From Moringa oleifera (Eukaryota; Streptophyta; Magnoliopsida; Brassicales; Moringaceae), in assembly GCA_021397835.1 (NCBI GenBank), contig JAJFZO010000049.1, forward strand, positions 3,849,001 to 3,913,000: a stretch of 64,000 bases of DNA, read 5' to 3'. Each line of letters starts with the position of its first letter. Positions within the stretch are counted from its first letter, which is position 1. The translations under genes and the position numbers were made by a program. The notes below the pieces were generated by a model that worked only from the letters and a program-made list of their open reading frames with translations, did not search any database and had not been told where the DNA came from. Positions 1 through 11,063 of this stretch are shown piece by piece.

Positions 1-1221
1 GAGATTCGTGACCATTTCTATTCGCGGAAGCGAGCCGAGCCGCATCGGGTCCTCGAGGAGGTCCAAACGACGACGTCCTCCTCGTCCGATGATTCTTCTG
101 CCGCTTCCGGCACAAACAACTACGAGACGTTCGACATCAATAAGATATTCAAGGACGAGGGACAGGATGAGAAGCCCGACCCTAATAAGCCATACTCTCT
201 CGGTCCCAAAATCTCTGACTGGGACGAGCAGAGATCCGAATGGCTCAAACAAAACCCTCATTTCCCGAATTTCATTGGACCCAACAAGCCCCGGGTTCTG
301 CTGGTTACTGGGTCATCCCCAAAACCGTGCGAAAACCCGGTTGGTGATCACTACCTCTTGAAATCGATCAAGAACAAAATCGACTACTGCAGGCTTCACG
401 GGATTGAGATCTTCTACAACATGGCGCTTCTCGATGCTGAGATGGCCGGGTTCTGGGCAAAGCTCCCGTTGATTCGTAAGCTTTTATTGTCTCACCCAGA
501 AGTTGAGTTTCTCTGGTGGATGGATAGTGACGCGATGTTCACAGATATGGCGTTCGAGGTACCATGGGAGAGGTACAAGGATTCCAATCTTGTGATGCAC
601 GGTTGGAATGAAATGGTTTATGATCAAAAGAATTGGATCGGATTGAATACAGGTAGTTTCTTGTTAAGGAATGGCCAGTGGGCATTGGATCTTCTGGATG
701 TGTGGGCACCAATGGGTCCTAAAGGGAAGATTAGGGAGGAGGCCGGTAAGATACTGACCCGGGAGCTCAAGGATAGGCCTGTTTTTGAAGCAGATGATCA
801 GTCCGCCATGGTTTATTTGCTGGCCACACAAAGGGAGAAGTGGGGAGACAAGGTGTATTTGGAAAACGCATATTATCTGCATGGCTACTGGGGAATTTTG
901 GTTGATAGATATGAGGAAATGATTGAAAATTATCATCCAGGTTTGGGTGATCACAGGTGGCCATTGGTGACCCATTTTGTGGGTTGCAAGCCATGTGGGA
1001 AGTTTGGGGATTACCCAGTTGAGAGGTGCTTGAAGCAGATGGACAGAGCATTCAATTTTGGTGATAACCAGATACTTCAAATTTATGGATTCACACATAA
1101 GTCATTGTCTAGTCGGCGGGTTAAGAGAGTTCGTAATGAGACTAGCAATCCCCTTGAGGTTAAAGATGAGCTTGGTTTGCTTCATCCTGCATTCAAGGCC
1201 GTTAAGGCATCCTCTGCTTGA
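1..1221 (+). CDS. XXT: Xyloglucan 6-xylosyltransferase (GT34), 5' end missing
   Basis: The frame is open from base 1 to the TGA at 1219-1221, giving 406 residues of a type II Golgi glycosyltransferase. The family adds alpha-1,6-xylose from UDP-xylose to the glucan backbone of xyloglucan in the Golgi lumen. Seen: a DSD metal/nucleotide-sugar motif inside LWWMDSDAMF (DSD codons at 523-531), a following MHGWNEMVYD segment, GLNTGSFLLRN, and a late HYPGLGDHRWPLVTHFVGC-like block with paired cysteines (CKPCG). Complete XXT1/XXT2 proteins are about 460 residues, so only the cytosolic tail, membrane anchor and part of the stem are lost beyond the window edge. There is no intron in the visible part. 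XXT1/XXT2 is the best match by eye; XXT5-type or galactomannan galactosyltransferase relatives are less likely. The last 75 coding bases are repeated just downstream of the stop. Confidence 0.9.
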   Translation, partial: EIRDHFYSRKRAEPHRVLEEVQTTTSSSSDDSSAASGTNNYETFDINKIFKDEGQDEKPDPNKPYSLGPKISDWDEQRSEWLKQNPHFPNFIGPNKPRVLLVTGSSPKPCENPVGDHYLLKSIKNKIDYCRLHGIEIFYNMALLDAEMAGFWAKLPLIRKLLLSHPEVEFLWWMDSDAMFTDMAFEVPWERYKDSNLVMHGWNEMVYDQKNWIGLNTGSFLLRNGQWALDLLDVWAPMGPKGKIREEAGKILTRELKDRPVFEADDQSAMVYLLATQREKWGDKVYLENAYYLHGYWGILVDRYEEMIENYHPGLGDHRWPLVTHFVGCKPCGKFGDYPVERCLKQMDRAFNFGDNQILQIYGFTHKSLSSRRVKRVRNETSNPLEVKDELGLLHPAFKAVKASSA

Positions 1222-1334
1222 TTGTGCTGTATTGATGAGTAGCAATCCCCTTGAGGTTAAAGATGAGCTTCGGATTGCTTTATCCTGTATTCGGAGCTGT
1301 TAAGGTATCCTCTGCCTGATTGTGCCGTATTGGT
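1144..1334 (+). repeat. Imperfect tandem duplication of the XXT 3' end
   Basis: Two copies of about 93 bp lie at 1144-1236 and 1241-1334 with a 97-bp offset. The first covers the last 25 codons and the stop of the XXT gene. The second lies in the 3' untranslated region and has several substitutions and a one-base shift, so it does not extend the protein. Both start AGCAATCCCCTTGAGG and both end in a GATTGTGC-GTATT block. Confidence 0.9.
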
Positions 1335-3228
1335 GTTTCCTACGATACTAAATAGTAAGATAAAATGTGCCACTATGTGTAGGCAGTTGTTATCTGTGTC
1401 TCTTGTTAGGTCTGGAGATAGTATTCTTTTGTTCCTTGTCTGTGTTTAGATTATAAACTTTGTAATGCTTTCCTAAGGAAAATAGAGGCCATGTTTTTGT
1501 TTCAAACTATTCAATTTTTGTATCGGCAAATTCTTTATCTCATATGCAGTGATACATGGCTAAAAATCTCCTTGTAGACTCATTAGCCATTAAGTTATGT
1601 CAGTTTAGTTGCTGGGCTAAGTTTTAAAGCATTGTAATATGAATTATTTCCAATAATGGTTATATATCACTTACTTATTCCATCAATGTCCGGATGTTTT
1701 TAGGACTGTTTGCTGATCTTTGCTTGCAGAGTTTGTTTTATGTGGATATGGAAGGGGTATGCCTATAACAGTCAGTACTAGACTCATGCTAATGGATTAG
1801 ATCCTCATCTTGCAAAACAAGTTATCATACACTTCATCTTTTTCATTTTGAGCTTATTGAGACCTTTGTGTTAGAAAGTATTAAGTACAAGAAAAGGATT
1901 GATCCTTCCACTAAACTTTCGGATTTGTTGATTTAGTGGTCTTCTTCTTATATGTTTCAATATGTTAATAGTCTGCATAATTTATTACCGTAGAGATATT
2001 TTAATTTGTTATATTGGTCTCGGCAAGGAGTCATCTTTTTCAGGTATTGAGAAAGTTTGAGGTAAAATCTGAACCTGCTCTTGGTTCTTCCTTTTCCTTC
2101 CCTTTGACAAGCCTTTTCTTGGTTTCAAGGAGTTGGATCTAAACTCAAGAACCCTCCCTTACCATTCTAAGAAACCTCTTCTGGTCTTCACGTGCCTCTG
2201 ATCTCTCTTATGGCTTTTTTATGCATCACTTCTCTTACAATGGTCAAATTACTGCAGTTTCTGTATCAGTTGGAAGAAATGTCTCATATCTCATCTGTTT
2301 CTTCGTTGCTTGTTTCCAGTGTTCAATTATGCTTCTGCTCCCCTCTTTAAATCTACTTTTCATCATCACATCTCATGGTCTCATGAATGCAAGCTATTGT
2401 TTAACCTACCATGTCAGATTTGTCTTTTGCTCTCTCTCTCTCTCTCTCTCATATGCATGTCCTAGCAGGCTGGCACTCCTCCATAACCTTGGTGCACACT
2501 TCCTGCTATATGTAGTCTTATGGTTTTAGGAGCAGCAGTCTTATTCAAAAAGAACATGGACAGCGGATGAGTGGATGAAAAACAACTTGTCCATGACAGT
2601 GAAGCTGATAAACTTCTGAGTTGTGCAAATCAGACTAATCTTTGGTCCTATTTATTTGTCTGTTGTGCAATTATTTTCACTATTATATGGGGGAAGAAAT
2701 AAAGGAAGGGGAAGAAATAGAGGAAGTGTTCTTCAAATGTTTGTTACTTGCATGCTTGGATAATTGTAAAAAATTCTCTGGACAAAGATCACAAGGATAA
2801 ATTTGCACTAGTTCAGTGATGTCATCACATTTTCAGAAAATGGGCAATTTCATTGTCCAAAAATTACACAAGCTATGAAAAATAGTAACACATCCATGTA
2901 ACCCAGATTCAAATTGATGGTATGTAATGTTTGCCCTAGTCCAAGCAAACAATTCAACAATTTAATTATCAACCTTTATAATTTGAGCTCTGAATGTGTA
3001 TGACCTCCATAAAATGACGGACGATTGAATAGACTTGATCTGACCGAAAAGCTTGGTGAATCCGGACAAAGTGTAAATAGCCTTGTTCTGTCTGAAAAGC
3101 ATGGTGAATGTAAATAGCCTTGTTCTGTCTGAAAAGCATGGTGAAGCCAGGACAAGTCAAGAGTAGACGGAACTTACATTAAGAGGTCTTTTACAAAATA
3201 CGAGTACCATTACTATAAAAGCTTCCTT
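1335..3228. other. Intergenic: XXT 3' UTR and spacer to TSPO
   Basis: No convincing gene was seen here. The first few hundred bases are probably the XXT 3' UTR. A CT microsatellite lies near 2432-2449. A 37-bp tandem repeat lies at 3072-3145, close to the TSPO 3' end. The open frame at 2221-2529 has no family resemblance and reads through the CT repeat, so it was not called. Confidence 0.6.
3038..3145. repeat. 37-bp tandem repeat, two exact copies plus a decayed one
   Basis: Copies at 3072-3108 and 3109-3145 are identical (start TGTAAATAGCC, end CATGGTGAA). A third, diverged partial copy (CTGACCGAAAAGCTTGGTGAA-like) lies upstream at about 3038-3060. The repeat sits within 160 bp of the TSPO stop codon, in its likely 3' UTR or just beyond. 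Confidence 0.85.
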
Positions 3229-3804
3229 TCAAAGAAAAACAAGCTTTAGGTTTACAATGGCTAACAACGCACTCCATGCCAAACATGGTTTAACCAGATC
3301 AGAAGCAATCGGATTCAGCTCTCTGACGACCCGACAATACCCAACCAGAGCTCCAAGCATAGCCAAACTTACGACCCATCCGATCCAACCGGCACCCATT
3401 TTAAACACAATCGGATCCCAAACCAGGGCCAAACCCAGTTGCGCCAGGTAAAGATACAGGGCCGTGGGTTTCTTGTGGAAACCACCTTCAGCCCAGACGA
3501 GCCAAGCCGAGACGCCCATCAAGAAAGTGGACGCCATGCAGATGACGTGCAAGAGCCACAAGGGAGGGAACCAGACGGGCGTCCTCGGTTTTCCGTATCC
3601 ATCATCCGACCCGAGGAAGTAGACGGAAAAGAAAGTCAGAGAGAGAGGAACAGCCACCGCCACGATCAGCGACTTAAGACCCCGTTTGGCCATCGCCATT
3701 CTCTTGTTGCGTTTACCTTTATCGTCTTCAACATTTTTCTCGTCCGTGGCGGGGGTGGTGGTGGGTTCGTCTCTTCCACGATGTTTCAGCTCTTGGGTAT
3801 CCAT
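3229..3804 (-). CDS. TSPO: TSPO/MBR translocator protein homologue
   Basis: Intronless gene for 191 residues. Plant TSPO is an ER/Golgi-routed membrane protein that binds porphyrin/heme, is induced by ABA and osmotic stress, and is then removed by autophagy. Seen: a charged plant-type N-terminal extension (about residues 1-42), then five hydrophobic segments beginning near residues 44, 80, 115, 138 and 168. Family marks include PVWFPPLW (76-83), the WLVWAEGGFHKKP loop (101-113), YLYLAQLGLALVW (117-129), the GAGWIGWVVSLAML helix start and a terminal PCLAWSALLAIVN helix. The ATG at 3804 is the only one giving the usual plant N-terminus. ACGT-core elements lie upstream (4006-4298), consistent with known ABA control. 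The overlapping frames on the opposite strand are shadows. Confidence 0.93.
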   Translation of the reverse strand: MDTQELKHRGRDEPTTTPATDEKNVEDDKGKRNKRMAMAKRGLKSLIVAVAVPLSLTFFSVYFLGSDDGYGKPRTPVWFPPLWLLHVICMASTFLMGVSAWLVWAEGGFHKKPTALYLYLAQLGLALVWDPIVFKMGAGWIGWVVSLAMLGALVGYCRVVRELNPIASDLVKPCLAWSALLAIVNLKLVFL

Positions 3805-4005
3805 TGCACAAACAACGAGCGAGATTGTGAGAAGGAGAAGAGAGAGAGACTGTGTGTGCGTGTGAAACGTATGTTGGAGGAAGAATTTGAGGTTTGGGTT
3901 TAAAATCGAGAGGACCGTGTCCGTCTGGCTGATCTGTCTGGGAGGACGGAAAAAAAGAGTGACAAGTGGGCAATGGAGAGGGCGAGAAGTGGACTGGAAC
4001 TGTTA

Positions 4006-4298
4006 CACGTGGGCGAGAAAGAGTGCCAGCATTATAGCAACACCATTAGAATCGTTTCATTTTGATTAGTTCGTCAAAGAAAGAACCAGAAACAATGCCT
4101 TCATCTGATGATAAGATCAAAAAAGGTTAAAGGAAAAGACATGAAATCATGCTTCCTTAATCTTTGTGGATCTCGTATGAAATTTTGATGCTGGGTACGT
4201 GTTGCGCAGAGGGTAAAAAGCTTGGGACAGCGAAGATGCCTCTTATACACGCGTCTCATTGCTTAGCGAGTGGAGAAATCTAAACGGAGACCACGTCC
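4006..4298 (-). promoter_or_regulatory. ACGT/ABRE-like elements upstream of TSPO
   Basis: Reading toward TSPO (minus strand) there is CCCACGTGTAAC (CACGTG core at 4006-4011, about 200 bp before the ATG), an ACGT core at 4197-4200 (ACGTACCC context), and GGACGTGG (4292-4298). Three ACGT cores within 300 bp suit the ABA/osmotic induction known for Arabidopsis TSPO. The functional role is inferred. Confidence 0.5.
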
Positions 4299-4685
4299 TA
4301 GCAAATCTGATCATAAGGATAAAAGAAACCTAAAAGAAATAATTAATTTTATAAGTCTAAAAATAAAATAATTAAATATATTTATTCATTAATTTATGAA
4401 TAGTTTGGACTAAATGATGTTAAGAAAATAAAAATAGAAACTAAAAAATTAGAAAATTCTCTAGGACTTTTTGCTAGGAGTTGAAATTACCTAACTGGGC
4501 AGAGGCAAGAAGCGCAAGAGGGGTAAAGTAGCTACAGTTGGGCTTCAGTTTGGGCTTGGGCAGCCGAGTAAGAATGTCTGGTCTAGACCCAGTGCGACTC
4601 ATGGAAGCCCACCAATTTGGTGGGCAATTTTTAGTCTTTAAGAACTGAAACGCAGACGAAGGTATGATCGGAAACAACTACATCT

Positions 4686-7600
4686 ATGGCGGTCTCCTCA
4701 TCATCAACTACTCAGGTGAGAGTAAAATCCATTGGTCGTCGGAGCCGTGTACCTGATGGTTCTCTCTACAAACTTTTCCAAAACCCCAAAGTGCCTTTCG
4801 CTCTTGCTCTAATTATCGCCGATGCGCTTCTCGTCTCTCTCATCATTGCCTATGTCCCTTGTAAGATCATCAACATTCCCTGTTTCTCCTTCAGTTCTTT
4901 CTCTGTCTCTCTCCAATGAATTTGTTATTGCAATGTGACTGTTTAATTTTTCTCAGATACGAAGATAGATTGGGATGCTTACATGTCACAGGTGCGGGTC
5001 AAGGTGCTCAGCTATTTTTTGCTTTATTCCTTGGATTTAATTAGGCCAATTTTATTTGATTCACGAACAGGTAACTGGGTTTCTTCGAGGAGAAAGAGAC
5101 TATAGCAACTTGAAAGGCGACACAGGGCCTCTGGTTTATCCAGCTGGTTTCCTCTATATTTATTCTGCTATTCAATACATCACAGGAGGGGAGGTTTATG
5201 CAGCTCAGGTATTCTTGTTCAGTGTCATTCTGTTATTTTTTTCAATCTAGAATGGATTTAACTGCTCAAATTGGAGTCTGGGAAAGGATAAAAAGAAGAA
5301 AGTTACTGTTTTGAAGCGAACTTAAATTGAAAAGTATTAAAATTATAGTTTAACATTGGTCTTTGGTGTAAATTCCTTGGTAATGATTATCAGTAATGGT
5401 TTTAGTTAGTGCATCAAGGCTACATTATTTAAGTCCAGTCCTCACTACTTCAGTGGCTAATATGCCTTGGGTTTGGAAGGGCAAGTAGATTTAACCACAC
5501 TGAGAATGACAAAGTTGGACTTTTCATTTTGTAAATACAGAGATATCTTTAAGCGGATTACTACAGGCTGATATATTCAAAGATCCAATGCAGTCTCCAG
5601 TTTCAAGTAGTTTTTTGCAAATGTTGAGTATTAAAGATTTTATGTTATTGTTTCTTGTACACAAACTCAATTATCGCCTCATTGTTTTCTACTTTCTCAC
5701 TCTTCTTTGCAGATACTGTTCGCCATTCTGTACATCATAAATCTTGCAATCATCTTATTCATTTATGTGAAGACTGATGTGGTACAAAACTTTTCGTGCT
5801 CTTTAGATGTGGTGCTAGTTTGTCTGTGCTTTGGTGTGCATTACTATATTGCCTGTGCTTTTGTGTGCATTACTATATTACCTGTGCTTTTGTTGTGCAT
5901 TAATGATTCGAATGTAAAATGAGAGCAAGATGTAAATGCAGTTTTAAGACTTGGGGATGAAAAGAAAACTAGGTGCACGTGGTGGTGTTGATTGCTACTG
6001 CTGCCTGGTGTTTATCTTTATGGAACTATTAATTAAATATCTAGAGCTTCACATAAAAAAGAGGTTGAGCTTCTAATTTCTTCCGGAGCTCTTGTTTTGG
6101 TTTGGAATGTCTCAAGTAGTAGATTTTTAAGACGTTCTTGGAATTGCTCCTCAATCCTCTTCGGTAGCCTGTAGTCACTTTCCAAAAGATTGAATTTGTA
6201 CCAGAGAATTGCCATTTATCTGATAAGTAATATTTGCACATTAGGATATGATTCAATCTGAGGTTGTGTTATAAGTAGACCTGACCACGGTTCGGGTTCG
6301 GTTCGGTTTCGGTTCCGAACCGTCGGTTCAAGGTTCATAGTTAGAATGAACCGGAACCGAAACCGTTAAGTTGCGGTTCCGGTTAAGGTCTGGTTCAAAA
6401 GCGGTTCAAGTTCGGTTCAGGTTTCGGTTCATATACGGTTTAAGTTTCGGTTCGATTTTGGTTTTGATTTATATTTTAATTATAAATATAATATTTTTAT
6501 TTTAATTTTAAATTTTTAATAAAATTAAAAATAAAAATAATCATACTTTTATTGAAATATATATTTTGAAATTAAAATTATTTTTAAAATTAATTTTTAA
6601 ATTAAAATTTTTAATATTTTAAAAATCAATTTAATTTGAAACCGAACCGGAACCGTCGGTTTTGAACCGTCGGTTTCGATTCCGGTTCAAAATTTATATG
6701 AACCGTAACCGAACCATTTTTAAAATGGTTTCGGTTACGGTTTAAAACCAGAACCGTTTATACCGGTTCCGGTTCGGTTCAAAACCTTAAAGTTACGGTT
6801 CGGTTCATCGGTTTGAACCGAACCGCGGTCAGGTCTAGTTATAAGGCTCTGATGTGCATTCTAATTGCTGCTCTTTCTTCTATAAGGCCAACTAAAACCC
6901 CAATTACTCTGATTCTCTTAGGCTGTCTTTCTAGTAATTGCAATTTCCACAAAATTTATATTTCAACTCTTTAAAAATTCCCTTCTATTCAGAAAAGAAA
7001 AATTCTTTCTACTGATTATAATTATTTTCATGTTTGTCTCATTCCGTGCAATTTTTTCTATATTTTGATTGTCACTTCCTTTGTTCCTTACATGTATTGC
7101 AGCTTCCATGGTGGGCTCTTAGTCTGCTTTGTTTGTCAAAGAGAGTGCACTCAATTTTTGTGCTTCGTCTCTTCAATGATTGTTTTGCTATGACACTTTT
7201 TCATGCTTCACTGGCCTGCCTTCTTTACCAGAGGTGGCATATGGGATTAATTATTTTCAGGTAATATCTTTGCTTTCTTTCTTTGGATGTTCCAATTTTT
7301 GATGTAATGTGTTAACCTTGCGTTTCGTTTTTATAGTGGGGCTGTTTCAATAAAGATGAATATACTGCTCTATGCTCCATCTCTCCTACTCTTGTTGCTA
7401 AAGGTAGATTAAATTCTGATATTGCATGAATATATTAGTGCATTTCAATTTTCTCAAGCAATCATTTCTTGCTTTGAAACCTTTGTTGTACAGGCTATGA
7501 GTATCAGTGGGGTGATATCAACTTTAGCTGGTGCAGCACTTGTGCAGGTGAAGACTTGATCTCTTTTTACTTCTGTGAAGAAGAATAATCTGTCTGCACA

Positions 7601-10259
7601 TGAAAATTTTCTTGAACGTTAGGATGTTATACTTATATGATGTACCATTTATTACTTTGGTTTATGGAAAAATGCTCCACAAAGCAGTCATTTGCTTTTT
7701 CACTTGGAATATACCTTATTAACTCTTTACGTGACATGGGTAGGTGAGTCGCACTGCTACTGCAATTAACTTGTAAAGGAAGCATTGTCCATTATCAACG
7801 TTCATTCCATCTCCGTTCTTGGTGATTGGTTATGCAGATTCTGCTGGGGCTGCCCTTTTTAATATCATATCCAATTTCTTATATATCGAGAGCCTTCAAT
7901 CTTGGACGTGTTTTCATTCATTTCTGGTACCGTCTTTTCCCTTCATACTTGGAAAACTTTTTCTGCGATAACATATTTGGTCATTCGATATCAAGTGGAA
8001 AATGAATAGACAGTTCGCTCTGGGTTTATTGTTGATGGTTTATGCTTAAAGAGATCTTAAAAAATATGTACTCATTGGAGAATATTTTCCTTCGTATAAG
8101 CCATAACAGGATTACAGTTGTCACCTCTAAAGGTCATCTTGGTTCCAGTGCACCATCAGTTACTACCTTCTTGAATTAGACAATGTCAGCAAAGATTATT
8201 TGGAAATGGTCTTCTTTTTTGTTTTTAAAGGTCTTATGCTTTTGTAAAGCAACTGAATTCTGATTCAGTCAGTGAGATGTACAGTTACTCATTGTCTCTT
8301 GTAGATGTGGCAATCAAAATGTAGTGAGGTGCACATAAGCCAAGTTTGATGCACAAATTTCATACTTACATGATTAAAAACTCCTAGAGGGCCATTATGC
8401 TGAAGTTATAGTTAGTAAATTGAAGTTTCATAACCTTCTCTCTGGAGAATATTGTGTGCCGTGACCCTTGCAGTTTGCTTTAGAGCCATACTACAATCAC
8501 ATATTAAAAATCTGTAATACTTTACCTTTAACATTTTGTGACAGGTGTTTGTTTGAATGAATAGCTGGTATCAACCTTTTAATGTGACGTAATTCTCTTT
8601 TTATGGTTCATCTCTGTGATGTTGGTTAAAACATAAATTTCATTCTGTTACAACAGGTCTGTGAACTTCAAGTTCATCCCTGAACCAATTTTTGTATCGA
8701 AGGAATTTGCAGGCTTTTTGCTGCTTGCTCACCTTGTCGTACTTACCGCTTTTGCTAATTATAGATGGTGCAAGTAAGTAAAGGATTATGTTCTTCATTT
8801 TATGTAAGCGCTGATAGGTGATCATGAGCTCATGAGACTTGAGAAAATATTGCTTTTCTTGTAATGGTGCACCAAATCGCTGATTATCAACTATCTGCAC
8901 TACCTCAACATTCCAGTAGTTGTGTTTTGCATTAGGTGAATCCAAATGTTTTATAAGATAGTTTTGTGAGGCATCCATCTAAAGGAGTTTGCCTACAGAT
9001 GCATTTAGGGTTAATATGGATGAGATTACTATGTAGATTCAAAAAATTAGTTGCATGATCTACTGTTGCTTCAATCTTATAATGCTTATGTAATGGTTCC
9101 TGTGTTGCTAACTTGTAGGCATGAAGGTGGGCTTCTCAAGTTTTTGTCTAGAAATGTCTCTATGAAGCTGACATTCAATCTGTCTAGTTCCTTAAGGAAT
9201 CTTAAGAGAGAACGTAAGTTTGATCCTCCCAGATGACATTAAAAATGTCCGCAATCTTTGATTATATTTGCCAGCCTCCCCTCCTCTTGTTTGCCTTTTT
9301 ACCAAGATGCTGAATAAACCTATCTGTGCAGATATCATCACGACTATGCTCACTGGGAACTTCATCGGCATTGTCTGTGCCCGTTCATTGCATTATCAGT
9401 TCTATTCATGGTATGTTTTAATGGATGATATGCTGATGCTAGTGGATTTTGTAGCTGAATGAAACAAACTGCTTATGGCTGCAGGCTGTGCCAAGTTTAT
9501 GATATCTTAAAAGATGTCAAAAAAGAAAGAAAAAAGCGAAAAAGAAAAAGGCTGAAGCTTTTACATGAATGCAAATATTTTTCTGATGCTGATGTGATTC
9601 AAACTTTGTACTTCTCTAGACCTTATCATAAATCATTTTTGTTTCTTTTTCATCTACAAGTAAACTGTAGATTATTTCCATCTGCCATTTATTAAAATTT
9701 CTAAAATTTTATGTGATTGCTGTCCTTCATGTTGATACCTACATGTTTGTATTCAGTTCCTTGCGTGTATATTGTCAATTTTGTTATTATTTCTTTTCTT
9801 ATTTTTATCATTTCTCCCCACAAACGCAAGCACACCCACTGACTGACACACTTGATGATAGTCATGCCAAAGTCCTGAAGATGAAAATTGATTCACCTTA
9901 TTTATCAATTGGAGTTCACTGTTATCTTCTTGGGTGCAGGTATTTCTATAGCGTGCCTTATCTATTGTGGAGAACTCCTTTCCCTACATTGCTACGGTAG
10001 TACTTTTATATCTTAATCTGTGACTATCATTGTATTTGAACTCTGACAATTAATTCATTAACTGTTCAAATTTTTCGCTCTGTTGTGCAGTCTGGTTTTG
10101 TTTGCAGGTGTGGAGTTTTGCTGGAATGTCTATCCATCAAGCATTTATTCATCTGCTCTGCTTCTATGTCTCCACTTAATTATCCTGTGGGGTCTTTGGT
10201 CTGCTCCACCAGAATATCCTTACCTTGACAGTAAATCTCCCACTAAAAAGCACAAGTAA
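4686..10259 (+). CDS. ALG3: ALG3, Dol-P-Man:Man5GlcNAc2-PP-Dol alpha-1,3-mannosyltransferase
   Basis: Thirteen exons: 4686-4860, 4957-4991, 5071-5208, 5713-5781, 7103-7260, 7337-7403, 7494-7547, 7838-7926, 8657-8773, 9119-9213, 9332-9410, 9940-9996, 10091-10259. They sum to 1302 nt (433 residues), close to the plant norm of about 438. All introns are GT-AG and every phase joins. The enzyme adds the sixth mannose to the lipid-linked N-glycan precursor on the ER lumenal side. Seen: an early lumenal loop with [89 protein letters not shown], and PYLLWRTPF, with many membrane segments, all hallmarks of family GT58. The region around SSLRNLKRE in exon 10 is less conserved. Intron 4 (1321 nt) hosts a MITE and a short tandem repeat. 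Confidence 0.95.
5824..5902. repeat. 29-bp tandem repeat in ALG3 intron 4
   Basis: Nearly three units of about 29 bp, with the core TGTGCATTACTATATT and a CCTGTGCTTTT spacer, run from 5824 to 5902. The last unit is shortened. It lies 40 bases after the intron 5' splice site. No function can be read from it. Confidence 0.8.
6268..6845. mobile_element. Non-autonomous hAT-type MITE, 562 bp, with 8-bp target duplication
   Basis: The element spans 6276-6837. Its ends are inverted repeats: TAGACCTGACCACGGTTCGG at the left, and the complement of the right end reads TAGACCTGACCGCGGTTCGG, so 19 of 20 bases match. It is flanked by a perfect 8-bp duplication GTTATAAG at 6268-6275 and 6838-6845. An 8-bp duplication with a TAG-starting terminal repeat fits the hAT superfamily. 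The subterminal parts are dense in GGTTCGGTTC / GAACCGAACC motifs in opposite orientation, and the centre (about 6465-6640) is almost pure A/T. No transposase frame is present. It sits in ALG3 intron 4. Confidence 0.9.
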
Positions 10260-11063
10260 ACGATGAAAGCTAACCAAACCATATATCCAAGAATTTGAAA
10301 CAGCCAGAAGACTACAAGATTCTTGTTCTCGACAGATGCTGTGTGCATTTGCCTACTATCTATCATTTTTGAGGCAATGAATTTTAGGTCAAGATAACAT
10401 TAAACTGAAGTTACCTGTATGAAATTAAGTTATGCATTCTGCAATTAACCCATTTGATTAAGGAATCTCTTTTGTATACTTAAATTTGTTATCTGTTAGG
10501 GCACTCTTGCTACCTAAACTAGAGGAATGGCTGTAAGCAGATGTCCTTTTCCATTCCTAATACCCATTGTAGCGGTCTCTGCAAAGCATTTTCAGAATGC
10601 TGGCCTTGTGATCTTATAGGACTTCCATTCAATCTTTCTGCTAATTATAGCAATTGAGAAATTCCTGTACAGAGCCAGATTCCATTTCAAAGAGATGTAG
10701 CTCGAAGATTTACCTTGATTCACTTCTCTCATTTGATAATTTTACAGCAAATTCTGAATTGCGAGTAACAAGCCAGCATGTGAAGGTGTTAGAATTTTAA
10801 ACTGAAGTGGCGCTTCTTTTTTCACTTTTCATTTTTTAAAATGACAAAAATGCCACTGTACGTTGCGGTTTACACAAGAGAGAAAGAAGAGGGCATCCAA
10901 GTAATTATGCTCACAATCAAGGAAGAATAATTGTCTCCCCTCTCCGATGCGTACTGTTAACACTGCCATCATCATTCATTCATTTTCACGTCTTGATTTT
11001 CATAAGGCTAAGCGGTACCCAAGGAGCATAGCAGAGAAAACCAGCCATCGTTCAACCACAACA
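10260..11063. other. Spacer between ALG3 and HSBP (3' UTR and promoter)
   Basis: No further gene was seen. The left part is likely the ALG3 3' UTR. The stretch from about 10850 to 11063 is less AT-rich and probably holds the HSBP core promoter and 5' UTR. No clear TATA box was found. Confidence 0.5.

Noticed and set aside
3439..3903. Plus-strand 154-residue open frame
   Set aside because: It lies opposite the TSPO coding region and shows no domain features.
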